A stretch of 64,000 nt of DNA, from positions 9,635,001-9,699,000 of the forward strand of contig NC_132972.1 of assembly GCF_047496725.1 (NCBI RefSeq). The letters run 5' to 3'. Position 1 is the first letter of the stretch; every line of letters begins with the position of its first letter. Shown here in pieces: positions 26,671 to 38,408 of this stretch. Source of the DNA: Anoplolepis gracilipes. Lineage: Eukaryota > Arthropoda > Insecta > Hymenoptera > Formicidae. The position numbers and the translations under genes are program-made. The notes beneath the pieces are model-generated. The model was not told where the DNA came from. It did no database searches and worked only from the letters and a program-made list of their open reading frames with translations.

Positions 26671-27805
26671 ATGCGCGGATAGTTTATTTCGTCCTGGGAC
26701 GAGGCCCCTAAGGACGCGTAGCGGATATGCGATGGAGAATGAGCGCATATATTCGCACGATATATATACATACTGGGGGTACCGGAAAGTGGTCGATCTT
26801 GTGTTATGCGCAAAGCATCTCTTCTCCTCTCTTCTAGCTTTTCTTTTCTCCGGCGCTGCTCCTTTTTCGCACGCCTTTTATACTCTCGTCGCCGGAAATA
26901 GATTCGCGTATCGACGCGCTCCAAGAATAGTCTTTAACCTTTTCGTCGCGAGATACGAAACGAATAGAGCAGTAGTGACTATGATAGTATATATGTATAA
27001 TATTAATGAATTCGCATAGTGTGCTATTTTCAAATGGGACATTATTTCACGTGATATTTTTGCTTTCGCAACTTATTCTGATGAAAAAAAAATGTTATGA
27101 AGAATATTCTCGTAATAAATAAATTCAAATTTTGCACGTACGATATTATAGGAAGAAATATATCTTTTTAAATATCACTTGATTTATAGGACTCTCAGAT
27201 TCTAAATCCTACTGACAGTCCTTGCGCGAACTTGTGTTCTATAAATAGCAGTTACAAAATTTTGCGGGACCGTGGGTCGCCGGCCACATCCTCTCAAGGA
27301 GGGGGTCTTTGCTCAACCGACCGAAATTCAAATATCACCGATTGCTTTTCAAATACTTCAGCGAAATACCGCACCCTCTTCCGCGCGGCCCGCGCGATAT
27401 CTGCGATCTAAGCAAATCTTCCCAGGTCATTCCACGGTGGACTGTCGCCCGCATATCGATTCTTTCTGCGAGATCCCCCACCTCGCCTCGATATCTAGCG
27501 ATCGAGGTGAGATGCTTTGCGTTTGCGGGACGCTTGGTATTTGGTGCCACGGTGGTTGGATTATATTTCGTCGTCGTTGTCGTCTTGGTCGTCGACACGC
27601 GGAGGCAGAGTAAAGGAGAACTGGCGGCAAAAGGAATAGATAAGCAAATAAATAAACTAGCGGGGCAAGGCGGAGTCAAGGCGAGCGTGCGAGAGAGAAA
27701 GAAGAGAGCGAGTAGGACCGTTGATTCTCGGGCGAATGCTCGTCGACGAGGTCGACGGCCTGACACGGATGGTTGACGCCGTGGGGCCCGCCTCGTAACC
27801 GGCCT

Positions 27806-27833
27806 GAGAAGAAGAAGAAGAAGAAGAAGAAGG
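27806..27833. repeat. (GAA)9 trinucleotide repeat
   Basis: Pure GAA/AGA repeat in a CpG-rich region. Confidence 0.95.
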
Positions 27834-28391
27834 AGAATAGGTAGATAAAGAGAGGAATGGAAAGGGCCCACCGCTGTGGGTTTTCGCCCTCCGCAAAGAC
27901 TATATGCCTGTCTCGATACCACCCGGCTCGGTGATCAGTCTGGGTCATCCATAGCCCTCTCCTCCGCTGGAGTCCGGTATTAGTTCTCTCTTTCTGAATT
28001 ATAGAGGAAAGACGTTAGAATTTTAATTCTACAGAATACCGATCGCATCGCTTTCGCTAAATACTGAATGTCTTCAAGATAAATGAACGGTTTATTCTTC
28101 GACCGATTTTGAGTGGATTTACTGTGACATCGATAGCTCTTATCATCTTAGCTCTCTCCATTGAGTACACCGCGAGTGCTTCCTCGAGTATATATACTAT
28201 ATATATCCCATTTCTGTCGACCTCATACGGTTCTTCCCCCTCTTCTTCCATCCGTAAACGAGTGATCGATGGCCGACGACGGGCGGGTAGCGCGAAATTA
28301 GGGCGTCGAGTATTTATCGCTTCTATCTCGCCGCTATTTACCGTACCTGCGGCTTCTCGTCGCCATCCCCAGTTTTATCATCCGTCTGTTT

Positions 28392-28397
<6 letters not shown>

Positions 28398-28432
<35 letters not shown>
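28398..28432. repeat. (CT)n microsatellite
   Basis: Pure CT run of about 35 nt. Confidence 0.95.
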
Positions 28433-28437
<5 letters not shown>

Positions 28438-29518
28438 TTATGCTCTCTTTCCCCTTTCTCGCGCTGTTATAACTTGTACAACACACGACTGGATATTTTT
28501 TATTAGATTTCTTTCGCGCACCGTTAATTCGAGGCTTCTTTGCACCGCGATTTATTCCTCCCCCGATATATTTCTGTTTTTATTCCTGCATTGATTCTAT
28601 CAGAGTCAATTAATATTTCTAAGAAACACTCGACGTCCTGTTTATTCAAAGTCGATGAGCAAAAATGACTCGGTTTCCATTTTTTTTTTTTAATTGTTAA
28701 CTATTTTTTGGAATTTTTGTTTGCTATTTTTTACACATAATATTTTTGTCATCCGATTGTTTTTAGTATTTAGTAGTATTCTATTTTTATTTACTACACT
28801 GTGAAAATTTTTTAATTTTAGAGAAATGTTTTTCAATTTTCAATACGAATATATTCGTATAGTATTTGTTTTTTTTTTCATTCCTTTCTATTGTTATATT
28901 TTTTTGGAAAATACTTGTTTTAAAATTTATATAGAAACGCTTCTCTCTCTCCTCTTTTTTTCCCATCTACGAAGAAACTGGACGCTGAAGTAATACGTAA
29001 TATTCGTTGGTCATTGTCGCCCTCATTGCATTTCCAACAAATACGAAGTGCTTCATTAAGGCGAGTCGGGAAATCATAAAAGTCGAATGCTCGATGAAGT
29101 GATAAAACTTAATTCGCCTGCACGGCTGTTACACAAACAACCATGCCCGCCCATGTTTTTCGTAGGAGACGTTCGTCCGTCCATTCTGGTTTTACGATTT
29201 CTGAGAGGGTTTTACGGTTTATTTTTATTAGCGGCTTCTTTCACCCTCCGTGGCAGGGTTCGCGCGCCGAAAATTACGACGGGCCGAATGTACGATTCGC
29301 AAGAAAAGGCTGCGTAAAATAAGAAGAACCGACCCGCGTTTATCGTCGTCGACTTATGCAATTCCCGCCGAAATCACTCTCGGCCTCTGATAAATCCAGC
29401 TCGGGAAAACAATTGCAAAAACATCACGGTGTATCGAGATTAACTCGACTTGCGAGCAATTCATTACCGATTGTCTGCCTTGTTATATCATTTCTCACGC
29501 GTGCTTGGTTGTCCCCGA

Positions 29519-29520
29519 TT

Positions 29521-29551
<31 letters not shown>

Positions 29552-29581
29552 TTATTATTATTATCATTATTATTATTATTA
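29519..29581. repeat. (ATT)21 trinucleotide repeat
   Basis: ATT repeat of about 63 nt with two interruptions (TTTT and ATC). Confidence 0.95.
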
Positions 29582-31149
29582 CGTATCGATTCTCCATCGC
29601 CGTCGACTCAAACAGATTAGCAAAAAGTGTTTCTCCTTGTCAAACAGCTGTCGCAAATAATCATAAAGCTGGATTCAACGAGCTGCGCATAAAGCTGTCG
29701 CCAGTTGCAGTTTCGCGTCATCCATCATGCCATGATTTCCAGTAGAGTAGACATAATTATTCCGTCATTATTTAGTTCTGATAAGATATCCATAAAGATT
29801 AATGATATGGATGTATAATCAAGAATGTATAGTCGAGTTTGTAACATTCGGAGCTTTATTTTTATTTTATTTTGTCGACAGGTGTTTGTAAGAGTGTTGG
29901 TGATGGAAATCGGGTTGATGGAATTCTTCCTTTAATTAGTATGTCGCGCCATTTTCGAATTGAAAAAATTTCACTGTACAACTCCTATATAATTAAATAA
30001 TGGAATTTTGATTTTGCAAACCACTATAGATATTTAATTCCGCATAAAAAAAACTCACAAACAATAAGTAGTAAAAATTGTAAGAATAGAAATGGGATTT
30101 CTGGGACATTTTGTTTAGCTCAATGTTTGCAAGGAAAACTCTTACACGTTAAATTTTTTTATTCTGTAATAGCTTTATTAAATGTAAAGACTCTTAAAAG
30201 AAAGGAGGACGAATGAATTGCTGCGCGTACATCTTGTCGAGGGCGGGAAACTTGTTGCGATTCTTTGTATACGAAACTCTACGGGGATCGTTTTTCGGCG
30301 GAAGTGCAATGATAATGACAGCGGAAAGAAGAGAGCTCGATCGTCTTTCGAGCCGGAAATGAGGGACGATTAGGAGCGCACGTAAAGGGACATTTATCTC
30401 GCGAGAACACGCGCGATCGTGATCCTCTTCGGGAACGGAAATGCTCGAGCACTCGACACGTTCTACCCGGGGCCGGTTTCAGGGCTTCTCACCCCTTCGA
30501 CCATTGAATTTCATACCTCTCTAAACGTAGCAGTATTTAATCGTCTTCAACCCCCTGCGAGCAGGTACCAGGTAAAACATCTGTTGCTCAACCTGTATCG
30601 CGTTATAATACCTTTTACGCTCCAGTAGTGATCCTTTTGCGATTTTTTTTTCTATCACGAGAGGAGAAAGAACCGGAGATCGCGCGCGTGAGAGAACGGC
30701 CCAGTCGTTTAGAGTATTATAAAGAGCGTCTCGCAAACGGGTCGCAGTTACGTACTACATCATGCTTTCTCTCCCTCTTGAAAGAGGGAGAGAGAGGTAG
30801 CTAACAATAATATCGTACCGTTGCAACGAAGGAAATCTACCGGGGAAAACGGCTCGTTCCTGTTCCTTCGATTTTGCGTCGCAACCTTGTTAACGGTAGC
30901 GGAATCATCCCTTTCCCCTCGACGGATCTTGAAATTCTCATCATTATAAAGCTGTTTTGTGCGTGCAAACGGATTCAACCGGCGATTCTCGTTAAACCTC
31001 AATGCGCATTAAAATACTTGTTCGTTTATATGCGTACACAGTTCACGTGGTTGGAAAGAGGATATGTTTCTACGGAAAAAAAAATATATATATTATACAT
31101 ACGAAAATGGCGAGACACGCGCGATTAATCTCGTAAACTTTGGACTTCG

Positions 31150-31550
31150 GCCGCGTATAGCCTTGATCTTCTAGCGCGCGTGGGCTGTGCGTGCCCGCGC
31201 AAAATGCGTTTCTACTTTTCTGCGTGGCTGCCAACGACGACGCCTCTGTCCTCCCGCTGTCATCCTCTGACCCGCACGGCGCGACCACGTGCCGGCCGGT
31301 TGGTCTGTCAGTCGGTCGGTCGGTTGGTCGCGGTGACGTCACGCTTCCGGTACGTGATTTCCTGATACCGGACGACGTCCGTTGGCGGATGAGAGGAGTT
31401 AAATGCCGGACACGGGAGGTTCGTGCCTCCTCCTCTGCGCGAGTGTCTCTCGCGTTTTCCGGAGCGGAAAGGATAATGAGGACGCAACACGAACTCGCTG
31501 CGCGAGAGGCGAAGGGGCGAAGGGGCGAAGGGGCGATCGTCTTAACGTTT
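31150..31550 (+). promoter_or_regulatory. CpG-rich candidate PDK1 promoter with palindromic CRE
   Basis: A locally GC- and CpG-rich stretch just upstream of PDK1. It holds a full TGACGTCA site at 31334-31341 followed by an ETS-like CTTCCGG, and three direct copies of an octamer GGGGCGAA at about 31507-31536. No TATA box is evident. Its position about 0.6 kb before the PDK1 ATG suggests a promoter, but no transcript start can be proven from sequence. Confidence 0.35.
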
Positions 31551-31583
31551 TCGCAATTTTCCGATTCATCGCTTGTTCTTTCC

Positions 31584-31611
31584 TTTTTTTTTTTTTTTTT
31601 TTTTTTTTTAG
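31584..31611 (+). repeat. Poly(T)26 followed by AG
   Basis: Twenty-six T residues at 31584-31609 end in AG, which resembles an extreme polypyrimidine tract plus splice acceptor. It could serve a 5' untranslated exon of PDK1, or be a retroposon-type homopolymer with no function. Confidence 0.6.
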
Positions 31612-31884
31612 TTCTAAAGGAATCACAAGATAATCAAAGAAAATTTAGACCTGCCTCAATTTTAAATTAATCTCGAAAAAATGAGAGATATCACGCGTGT
31701 GACTTTTGACATTCGCGACATCTTATCAAGTTTATATTACAGCAAACGTTATCGTATATAAAGTTACAAGTCGGCAAGACTGTAGGTTCCACTTAGCAAA
31801 TCGTTAGCCGCGCGCGAAAATAGAGCGAGCCAGACAGACGATCACATACGGTGTGCTTGACAAGTCGCTCATATTTGGTTGCAG

Positions 31885-32130
31885 CGTGTGGCGAACCAGG
31901 CGCTTACCGTTTCGCCACAGCCGGCAGTAACGGTGGAGGGGCCGGTGTCTAGAATGTCTCCACCGACGAATGACGTGACCAATGATGTGGTGGCGCCACC
32001 CAGCACCCTGGCGCCCCGGGTTCCACCGACGACGAACCCGAGCCTCACCACCATCAATCCACCAACGCACAAGCGTACCCCAAAGGACTTCATCTTTGGC
32101 AAGGTGATCGGCGAAGGAAGCTTCTCTACC
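31885..32130 (+). CDS. Pdk1: PDK1 exon with translation start and glycine-rich loop
   Basis: A probable acceptor ending gttgcag at 31884 precedes this exon, and the donor acc|gtaagt follows 32130. The first 69 nt are open in the PDK1 frame but lack ATG, so they are most simply 5' UTR. From ATG 31954 it encodes 59 residues: a Pro/Thr-rich disordered N-terminus, then the kinase start with the glycine-rich loop. The exon ends exactly before the Val that follows the loop. Confidence 0.85.
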
Positions 32131-34001
32131 GTAAGTCCCACTTTCTATTGTAAAACATAAACGCAAAAAAAGAGATTAAATGTAGCAAAAATTACTGTAA
32201 ATTATTAAATATTTATAAGTGTGAAATAACCGAGTTTGAATTTGATTCGACAGGTTTATATTGCCAAAGATATCCATACCAGCAAGGAGTACGCAATCAA
32301 GGTGTGCGAGAAGCGTCACATCCTCAAAGAGAAGAAGTCCGAATACGTGAAGCTTGAGAAGGACGTGCTGAACATGCTCGCGGGCGCCAAACACTCGTTC
32401 GTGCGTTTGTTCTGCACCTTCCAGGACAGTGAGAGACTCTACTTTGTCCTGTCATACGCTAAAAACGGCGAGCTCCTGCCATACATCAACAAGGTGGGCT
32501 CCTTCGACATCGAGTGCACCAAGTTTTACTCGGCCGAGATTCTGCGCGGTCTCGAGTACCTGCATGGACTCGGTATCATTCACCGGGATCTCAAGCCGGA
32601 GAACATCCTGCTGGACGAAAAGATGCACGTGCTAATTACCGACTTTGGCAGTGCCAAGATTCTCGACGATCCAGAAACGGTGCTGACGACGACCACGACG
32701 ACGACGACGACGACGACGACCACCACCACCGCCTCGGACGGAGACCCAGACGCCCAGCAGCAACAGCAATACCGCAGGGAACGCAGGGGCTCCTTCGTCG
32801 GTACCGCTCAGTACGTGTCACCAGAGTTACTGACTGACAAGACGGCGAGCAGGGCGTCCGATCTCTGGGCTCTGGGCTGTATCATTTACCAGATGGTCGC
32901 CGGCCTGCCACCTTTCCGCTCCAGGAGCGAGTACATGATATTCCAAAAGATCTTAAAACTCGAATATGAGATACCAGACGGTTTTTGCGAGCTGGCAAAG
33001 TCGCTTGTTAGTCAACTCCTGGTTCTGGAGCCGACACAGCGATTGGGCGCTCTGGACGAGCATGGCGCCGGTTATCCCAGCATTCGGGCGCATCCCTTCT
33101 TCGAAGGCGTCGATTTCGAGACTCTCCACGAGCAGACACCACCGCCAATCTATCCGTATCTTCCCGGCACATCAGAGCACGAGGAGCTGAGGTCGCAGTA
33201 CAGAGTGCCCGATAATCTCGAACCCGGTTTGGACGATAAACAGCTCACTAGGCTCCTCGGACTGGGTATCGGCGAGGACACCGATGACGATGACGATGTC
33301 ACCACCAATACTACCGGTGTGGAACAGAGCGCCGTCAGCAAACCCGTCAGCAAGACCACCGCGGCCGCGGTAAAGCCAATAAGAAGGCGGATCAACAATT
33401 ACATCGACGGCGGCGCCAAAATTGCCGATTTGACGCCCGAGCAGATCAGGATGCGGCTGGAGAAACAGCGAGCCACGAATCAGTGGGACAGCTTCGTCGA
33501 AGGCAATCTAATACTGAAGCAGGGTTTCGTCAACAAAAGGAAGGGTTTATTCACCAGACGGAGAATGCTTCTACTCACTACCGGACCGCACCTATACTAC
33601 ATCGATCCTTTTAATATGGTGCTCAAGGGTGAGATACCCTGGAGCCCTGCATTGAGGGTCGAGCCGAAAAATTTCAAGATCTTTTTCGTTCATACGGTGA
33701 GTGTTTTTAAATGATTATGATAAAAGAAAAGTAATTGATAAGATATACGTACTTTGATTTTATATTTTTGTTTAAATTTTATAAAGATCAAAATCGCATT
33801 TGGAGATGTTTCAAACCATTCTGTTCCATCTGTACTATCAAAGAAGAATACAATATATCTAAGTTTCTGTCTTTTTTCTGTTTACAGCCAAACAGGACGT
33901 ACTATCTCGAAGATCCCGAGGGATTCGCATTGGAATGGTGCAGAGCTATCGAGGAGATGCGGGTCCATTGTTACGGCCTGCAGGAGACGACCGCCGCTTA
34001 G
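31954..34001 (+). CDS. Pdk1: 3-phosphoinositide-dependent protein kinase 1 (PDK1), 3 coding exons
   Basis: Serine/threonine kinase of the AGC group that phosphorylates the activation loop of Akt, S6K, PKC and related kinases at the membrane and in the cytosol. Coding exons 31954-32130, 32254-33696 and 33888-34001, all joined in phase 0 at GT-AG introns of 123 and 191 nt; 577 residues (human about 556). Kinase domain about 46-342: glycine loop GEGSFS at 53-58, catalytic Lys75 in AIK, HRDLKPEN from 169, DFG at 189-191, activation-loop Ser239 in SFVGTAQYVSPELL. PH domain about 470-572, including KRKGLF, GPHLYY and NRTYYL. Start: ATG 31954 has A at -3; the frame is open upstream to an acceptor ending at 31884, and an in-frame TGA at 31858 lies in that intron, so an upstream exon could only add N-terminal residues. 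Odd: about 32 extra residues between DFG and Ser239, with 15 Thr and 5 Gln. Identity is very secure; the exact N-terminus is less so. Confidence 0.96.
32254..33696 (+). CDS. Pdk1: PDK1 main exon: kinase domain and most of the PH domain
   Basis: One exon of 481 codons between acceptor gacag and donor acg|gtgagt. It carries the catalytic Lys, HRD, DFG, the activation loop and C-lobe, the linker (which contains an acidic run of five Asp), and the PH domain up to FFVHT. The kinase-to-PH linker is about 125 residues, similar to the family. Confidence 0.95.
32686..32730 (+). repeat. In-frame (ACG/ACC)15 trinucleotide repeat encoding polyThr in PDK1
   Basis: Fifteen consecutive threonine codons, eleven... 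ten of the ACG type interrupted by ACC codons, encode Thr204-218 in the activation loop. A run of five Gln follows at 227-231. The neighbouring kinase motifs are intact, so the repeat is tolerated in frame. Confidence 0.9.
33888..34001 (+). CDS. Pdk1: PDK1 last coding exon: end of PH domain
   Basis: The acceptor tttacag ends at 33887; the exon encodes 37 residues starting PNRTYYLEDPEG, the last PH strand and helix with the conserved Trp of EWCRAIEE, then TAG at 33999-34001. The 3' UTR begins at 34002. Confidence 0.94.
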   Translation, partial: PNRTYYLEDPEGFALEWCRAIEEMRVHCYGLQETTAA

Positions 34002-36785
34002 AAAGGGACACTCGGGAGAGATTTAAAATACAGAACATATAGCGAGCAGTGGTAAAGTCAGTGAGTGGCGATCACTAAGATCGGTCTGTTCCCGACGAGA
34101 CAAGACGGCGAATCGATTGTTCGCGTATAGCCCGTTGTAAAAAAAAAAAAGTAGACTAGTAGACTTGTCGCGCGCTAAATCGCGCTCTGTACAGTTTAGG
34201 CAAAAATTCATTTAGGTAAAAATTCCAAAACGCGATCTCTCCGTTGTCGAAAATCCAACGTCGTGCGATGTTTATTACCTTACTTACGTTCGTTATTTAT
34301 TGTCAGACCCTTTACATAGAATCGCACGACGCGCGCATGGCTGTTCGTAGCTGGAGCGTGTAAAACATGAATGGAAAGACGGAGGATTAGAAAAATTTTT
34401 AGCTAAGGCTTCGACTGCGTGTATTCGTAGCGTCTGTTGCCGTGTGACATATTCAACTCAGACGTGAGATCGAGGTCGCCAAAAGAAAATTAATTTTCCA
34501 CGCATCCATAAATTTTGATGTTTTAGTATTCTCGCGATACACACGTAATCTCGCATATGATGAATTAAATTTTTGTACGAATCGACGCTTTCGAAAAGGG
34601 AAAAGAAAAAAAAATCGGATCGCACGTCCCGGAAGGAGTCTCTTTGTCTATAGGCACCTCGTAACACGTCGCACGGCGCTATTATAGTTTATTATACTTT
34701 ATTCCTAAGCGTAGTGAAATTTACACGCGTCGGCGCGATATTTAGATAAAATCAAAAAACGCAAGCGAATTAGAAGTCAATTTAGTCGAGGTTAGCCAAA
34801 AAGTAAACGAAAAATGCATTGGAGGATAACAAGTCAGTACGCAGCTTTAAAACAAAATGTTTACGTTGCCTGTAAAGGATCCCCGGAATCTCGCGACGTT
34901 CCAGGCGATCTTTGCTCTCTTCGCAATGTCACATACATACACAAATACACACACAGACCCACGCGTGCATACACATACACATACACATATACATATACAG
35001 TATTCTTCATCACATTGACCATCGTCGTTCCTCGTTACTCTCGTTTGTACTCTTGTTTTCTCTTCTTAAAAATATTATTCTCTGTAAATATTATAACGCG
35101 TTTCTACGAAGAGCAGGCTGCGTAAAAGCACTTACCCTGTAATATAGTAGATATGTAAGTAGGAAAAGAAGTATCGTTGTCTTACGTACGGCGCGTATTT
35201 TGTCCCTGCTTAGTTCCACTTTTCGTCGTGGCCCTCGGGAACTCGAGCGTGTGCGATTGGTGATTACTGAAAATTATGGAGAAAAGGGAGATATCGGCCT
35301 TGGCATTCCTTTCCGCACGTTCGTTTACACAAAGGGGAAGCGGTGGAAAACACGGGTCATAGGAAACGAGAAAAGCGACTTTGTTTTGCCTCCTTTGCAA
35401 AAGACTTTACATACCTGAGAAAGGACCTTAGATTGATAGATAGCAATATAGACTCGTTTGAGAGTTGTTAGCTTTAAGAAACGCTAGTAAAATTTATTTA
35501 GAGCATATTTCATCGTTTGATTATGTCGTTGTCATTAGTGCGATTATTATGGTATAATTTTTAGCGAAATATTACGATTATTATCGCTCGCGTAATTGTT
35601 GCGACAGTGCTGAGTATGCGAACGAGTATTACGAGCATTCATTTTCCTCGCATATAAAATTAGATATTTAATTATTACACAACCTCGCTTTTTGTTAATT
35701 TATTCCTATCGTTACTTGCCTCGAATATTATTTATTCTCAATTATTATTATTTTTTTTTCTTTAATTTAATCGCGCGAGAAAATCGCAGCGCACTCGTCG
35801 TATATAAAGATTACAGAGACTAGTGTTACTATCGCTATCACCACACTCTGCGACTATATATTTACTATTTATATTATTATATATATCGCTCTTACTACTA
35901 TTATCTATTACTATTACTATCGTCACCACTGCGTTGTTGCTATACGTTACTGCGTACATATATATATTATATATATTCTATATTACACGTCAACTATTGT
36001 GTCGTTAGACTTAGCTGTTTTTAAGTATACACGTTTATTGTAAATACGTACTGCCGCGTTGATAAGAGGGAAAATCGAGGCGTGATTCGACCAGGGATAT
36101 CGCAATCGAGCCGTAAACCGACCGTGTACATAAAGTTGTATATTACTAAATATATACGCGCAAGAAAAGATATATAGATATATTATATATATATACATAT
36201 ATGTATAAAAAATATTTATGAGAGAAATGTGAATAATAGATAGGAAAAGAAACCGTGTATAAACGTTTTCATAGATTAAAATCGCGCTTAGATTTAATTC
36301 TCGTTGATTCTCGGTACGGCTCGTTTGCGATTCCGCTACAACGAAAGAATCTCCTTTATAATCGTCTCCCCGCGCCCCCCCCCCCTTTTCTTACTCTCTC
36401 GCATGACGCAGACATAAACAGGGTATTGGGAGAATGATTGGAACGGTGGATCGATGGTTGCGCGTGTTGCGCCGTGCAATGTTCGAAAAAATGGTGATTC
36501 GTTCTTTTACGGATCGGCATTGTCCTCGCTTGCCCAGTGGCTTTGTCAAAATGACCGCTTTTGACGGGCTGCGTACGGTGCGGGCGGACGAAAACGGAGA
36601 ACGGGCGAACAACCATCGTCGTGTCCCGATCAGACTCTCCTTTCTTTTTTTCTAGTGAGAACCGATCGCGAGAGAGGGAATAAGTCTAGTTTAAAATTTT
36701 GCTTCAAGCGAATCGCGTCCCGATTTTAGCAGCGTAATCTCTCCATCGCAAACGAAGCACGTGCTTTTGTCGCGGAACTCTGGTT

Positions 36786-36850
36786 CATATATATGTATAT
36801 ATATATGTATATACATATATATATATGTATATATACACATATACATATAT
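36786..36850. repeat. (AT)n/ATATGT compound repeat
   Basis: Alternating TA with regularly spaced GTATAT; part of the repeat-rich PDK1-aprataxin interval. Confidence 0.85.
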
Positions 36851-37045
36851 CGCGCGAAGTCTTTATATATAATATATATTTTTTCGAACGTAGATAAAAA
36901 TATATAATATATTTCCGAGTATGTAAATATATCACACAGACACACACACACAACACACACACACGCATCAACGTTGTGCTTCTTTTCCGCAGAGAGAGAG
37001 AGAGACTACGTACTACAAATCCGATCACCGATCTCGTATCATACG

Positions 37046-37051
<6 letters not shown>

Positions 37052-37119
<68 letters not shown>
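37052..37119. repeat. (CA)34 microsatellite
   Basis: Pure CA run of about 68 nt, the longest perfect dinucleotide in the window; a Z-DNA-capable sequence and a likely polymorphic marker. Confidence 0.95.
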
Positions 37120-37121
<2 letters not shown>

Positions 37122-38238
37122 TAAAAATCGTTTCTATATATACGAGATAGGGAGAACGGATCGGGCGCGTCGTTTCCATCGCGGCAAACTTTGCGGGTCC
37201 TACGTTTTATGCAGGCCTTGCAAACTTTCAGATGGGAACGCGTGCTTCTTCTCAGGGGTAGTCGATGGGGAAATCGATGACGCATCGATTTTCCGAAAAG
37301 GGCAAGGGACGTTGGCGAACATTTTTTTTTATCGTCAAGCTCACCGCTTTAGAGATTCCTATCGCCCTCTTCGGACTCTGTGCGTTAAAAAATGCCCCTC
37401 TTCTCACTAAATTATATCATAGTAAGATAGTCGATTCGAACGTGACTTCGAGATATGATGGCGAGGCGTTACGTTCGCTAAGAGAAGAGATAGTTAATTT
37501 AACTAAGCTAGAAAGAGTTTTGCCGAGAGATGTGAATACTTAAATCGGAACCCTTACATCGTCGCGGAACTGTTTATAAATCTGCGAAACACGCAAGCAA
37601 TAACAGCAAGGCCTTGCGAATATTCAGATGCCTACTGTTTCGATACAGCAGAAACGCTTCAACTATAAATTGCAGTATTACTAAATGTATACAGATTAAG
37701 TATAATATATACAAACACATACATACTTATAATACACTTATACGTACAAACACACACCTTACACTCGCGCAACTTACGAGAAGACTTTGTAAATAGTTAG
37801 AATGTAATTGATATTATAGGCGCCAAGATCTATTAAGGATAACATCAAATTTATTTATAGTAAATTTTCCGAAATATCGCATAAACCTGTGTTCTCTTAT
37901 TTTGCAAACTGAAATTCCTATCCCAGAAAGTTCCTTAAATGCGACTTATTACATAAGAGTATAATTATGAAAAATGTTAATTTATTCTTTAAAAAGATAA
38001 TCTGTATAACATGAAATCTCTTAAATTGTATCTTATATACTTAATATTTTTTTACTTCTCAAAATTATGTGTCAAATATTTCTTCAATATTGGCAAGTTT
38101 TTTATCGAGCCGTACAGATATGAAGCGATATATAAAAATTTCTTTTAATGTGTACATGTAAATACATAATTTATTTTCTGCAAATAATTTACATCAAAGA
38201 GAAAAATTTGAAATTACATTTTATATACATTTAGTGTT

Positions 38239-38408
38239 TTATTGTTTTTGTTTATCAAGATGTGTTAATATATGTCTCTTCAAATCTGGCATATTTTTCG
38301 GTTGTAGTGTGCATTTGTGGCATTTCAATTTTGTATTTAAATAATCTTTGCATCTTTCCGGAGAAACTTTATTGATTTCGCCCTCTTCATGTAATTGACA
38401 GGATACAT
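38239..38408 (-). CDS. Aptx: Aprataxin exon 3 (C2H2 zinc finger, stop)
   Basis: Acceptor aattttag, then 55 residues and TAA at 38241-38239. The CHKC...HILTH pair forms the DNA-binding zinc finger typical of aprataxin. AATAAA on the - strand overlaps the stop codon (from the CAATAAAAC context), so the poly(A) signal may begin in the last codons, or a later one is used. Confidence 0.92.

Larger units (their letters stand above)
12996..31149. other. Non-coding region upstream of PDK1
   Basis: Mostly microsatellite-rich, with a broad CpG-rich zone at 20.9-22.6 kb and others at 18.2-18.5 and 27.2-27.9 kb. No coding exon is recognised. If the 22635 donor belongs to PDK1, the 22.6-31.9 kb part would be its first intron of about 9.2 kb. 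Confidence 0.5.
34002..38238. other. PDK1 3' UTR and convergent intergenic interval
   Basis: No coding sequence is recognised. The 3' ends of PDK1 (+) and aprataxin (-) face each other here. I saw no AATAAA on the + strand in this interval; ATTAAA occurs at about 34563, 36273 and 37115, so the PDK1 3' UTR end is uncertain and the transcript could be long. Includes an 11-C run at 36375-36385 and the CA/TA repeats listed. Confidence 0.5.

Noticed and set aside
26115..26924. Longest open frame of the first 31 kb (269 codons, - strand)
   Set aside because: It is built of Ser/Leu/Phe runs from (CT)n repeats; no domain, no exon borders, composition explained by the microsatellite cluster.
27309..27922. 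Opposed 155- and 195-codon frames
   Set aside because: GC-rich sequence open on both strands, no conserved motif, no convincing splice structure.
32636..33398. - strand and shifted frames over PDK1
   Set aside because: Shadows of the PDK1 main exon; Ser/Trp and Val/Ser runs mirror the ACG and GAT repeats.
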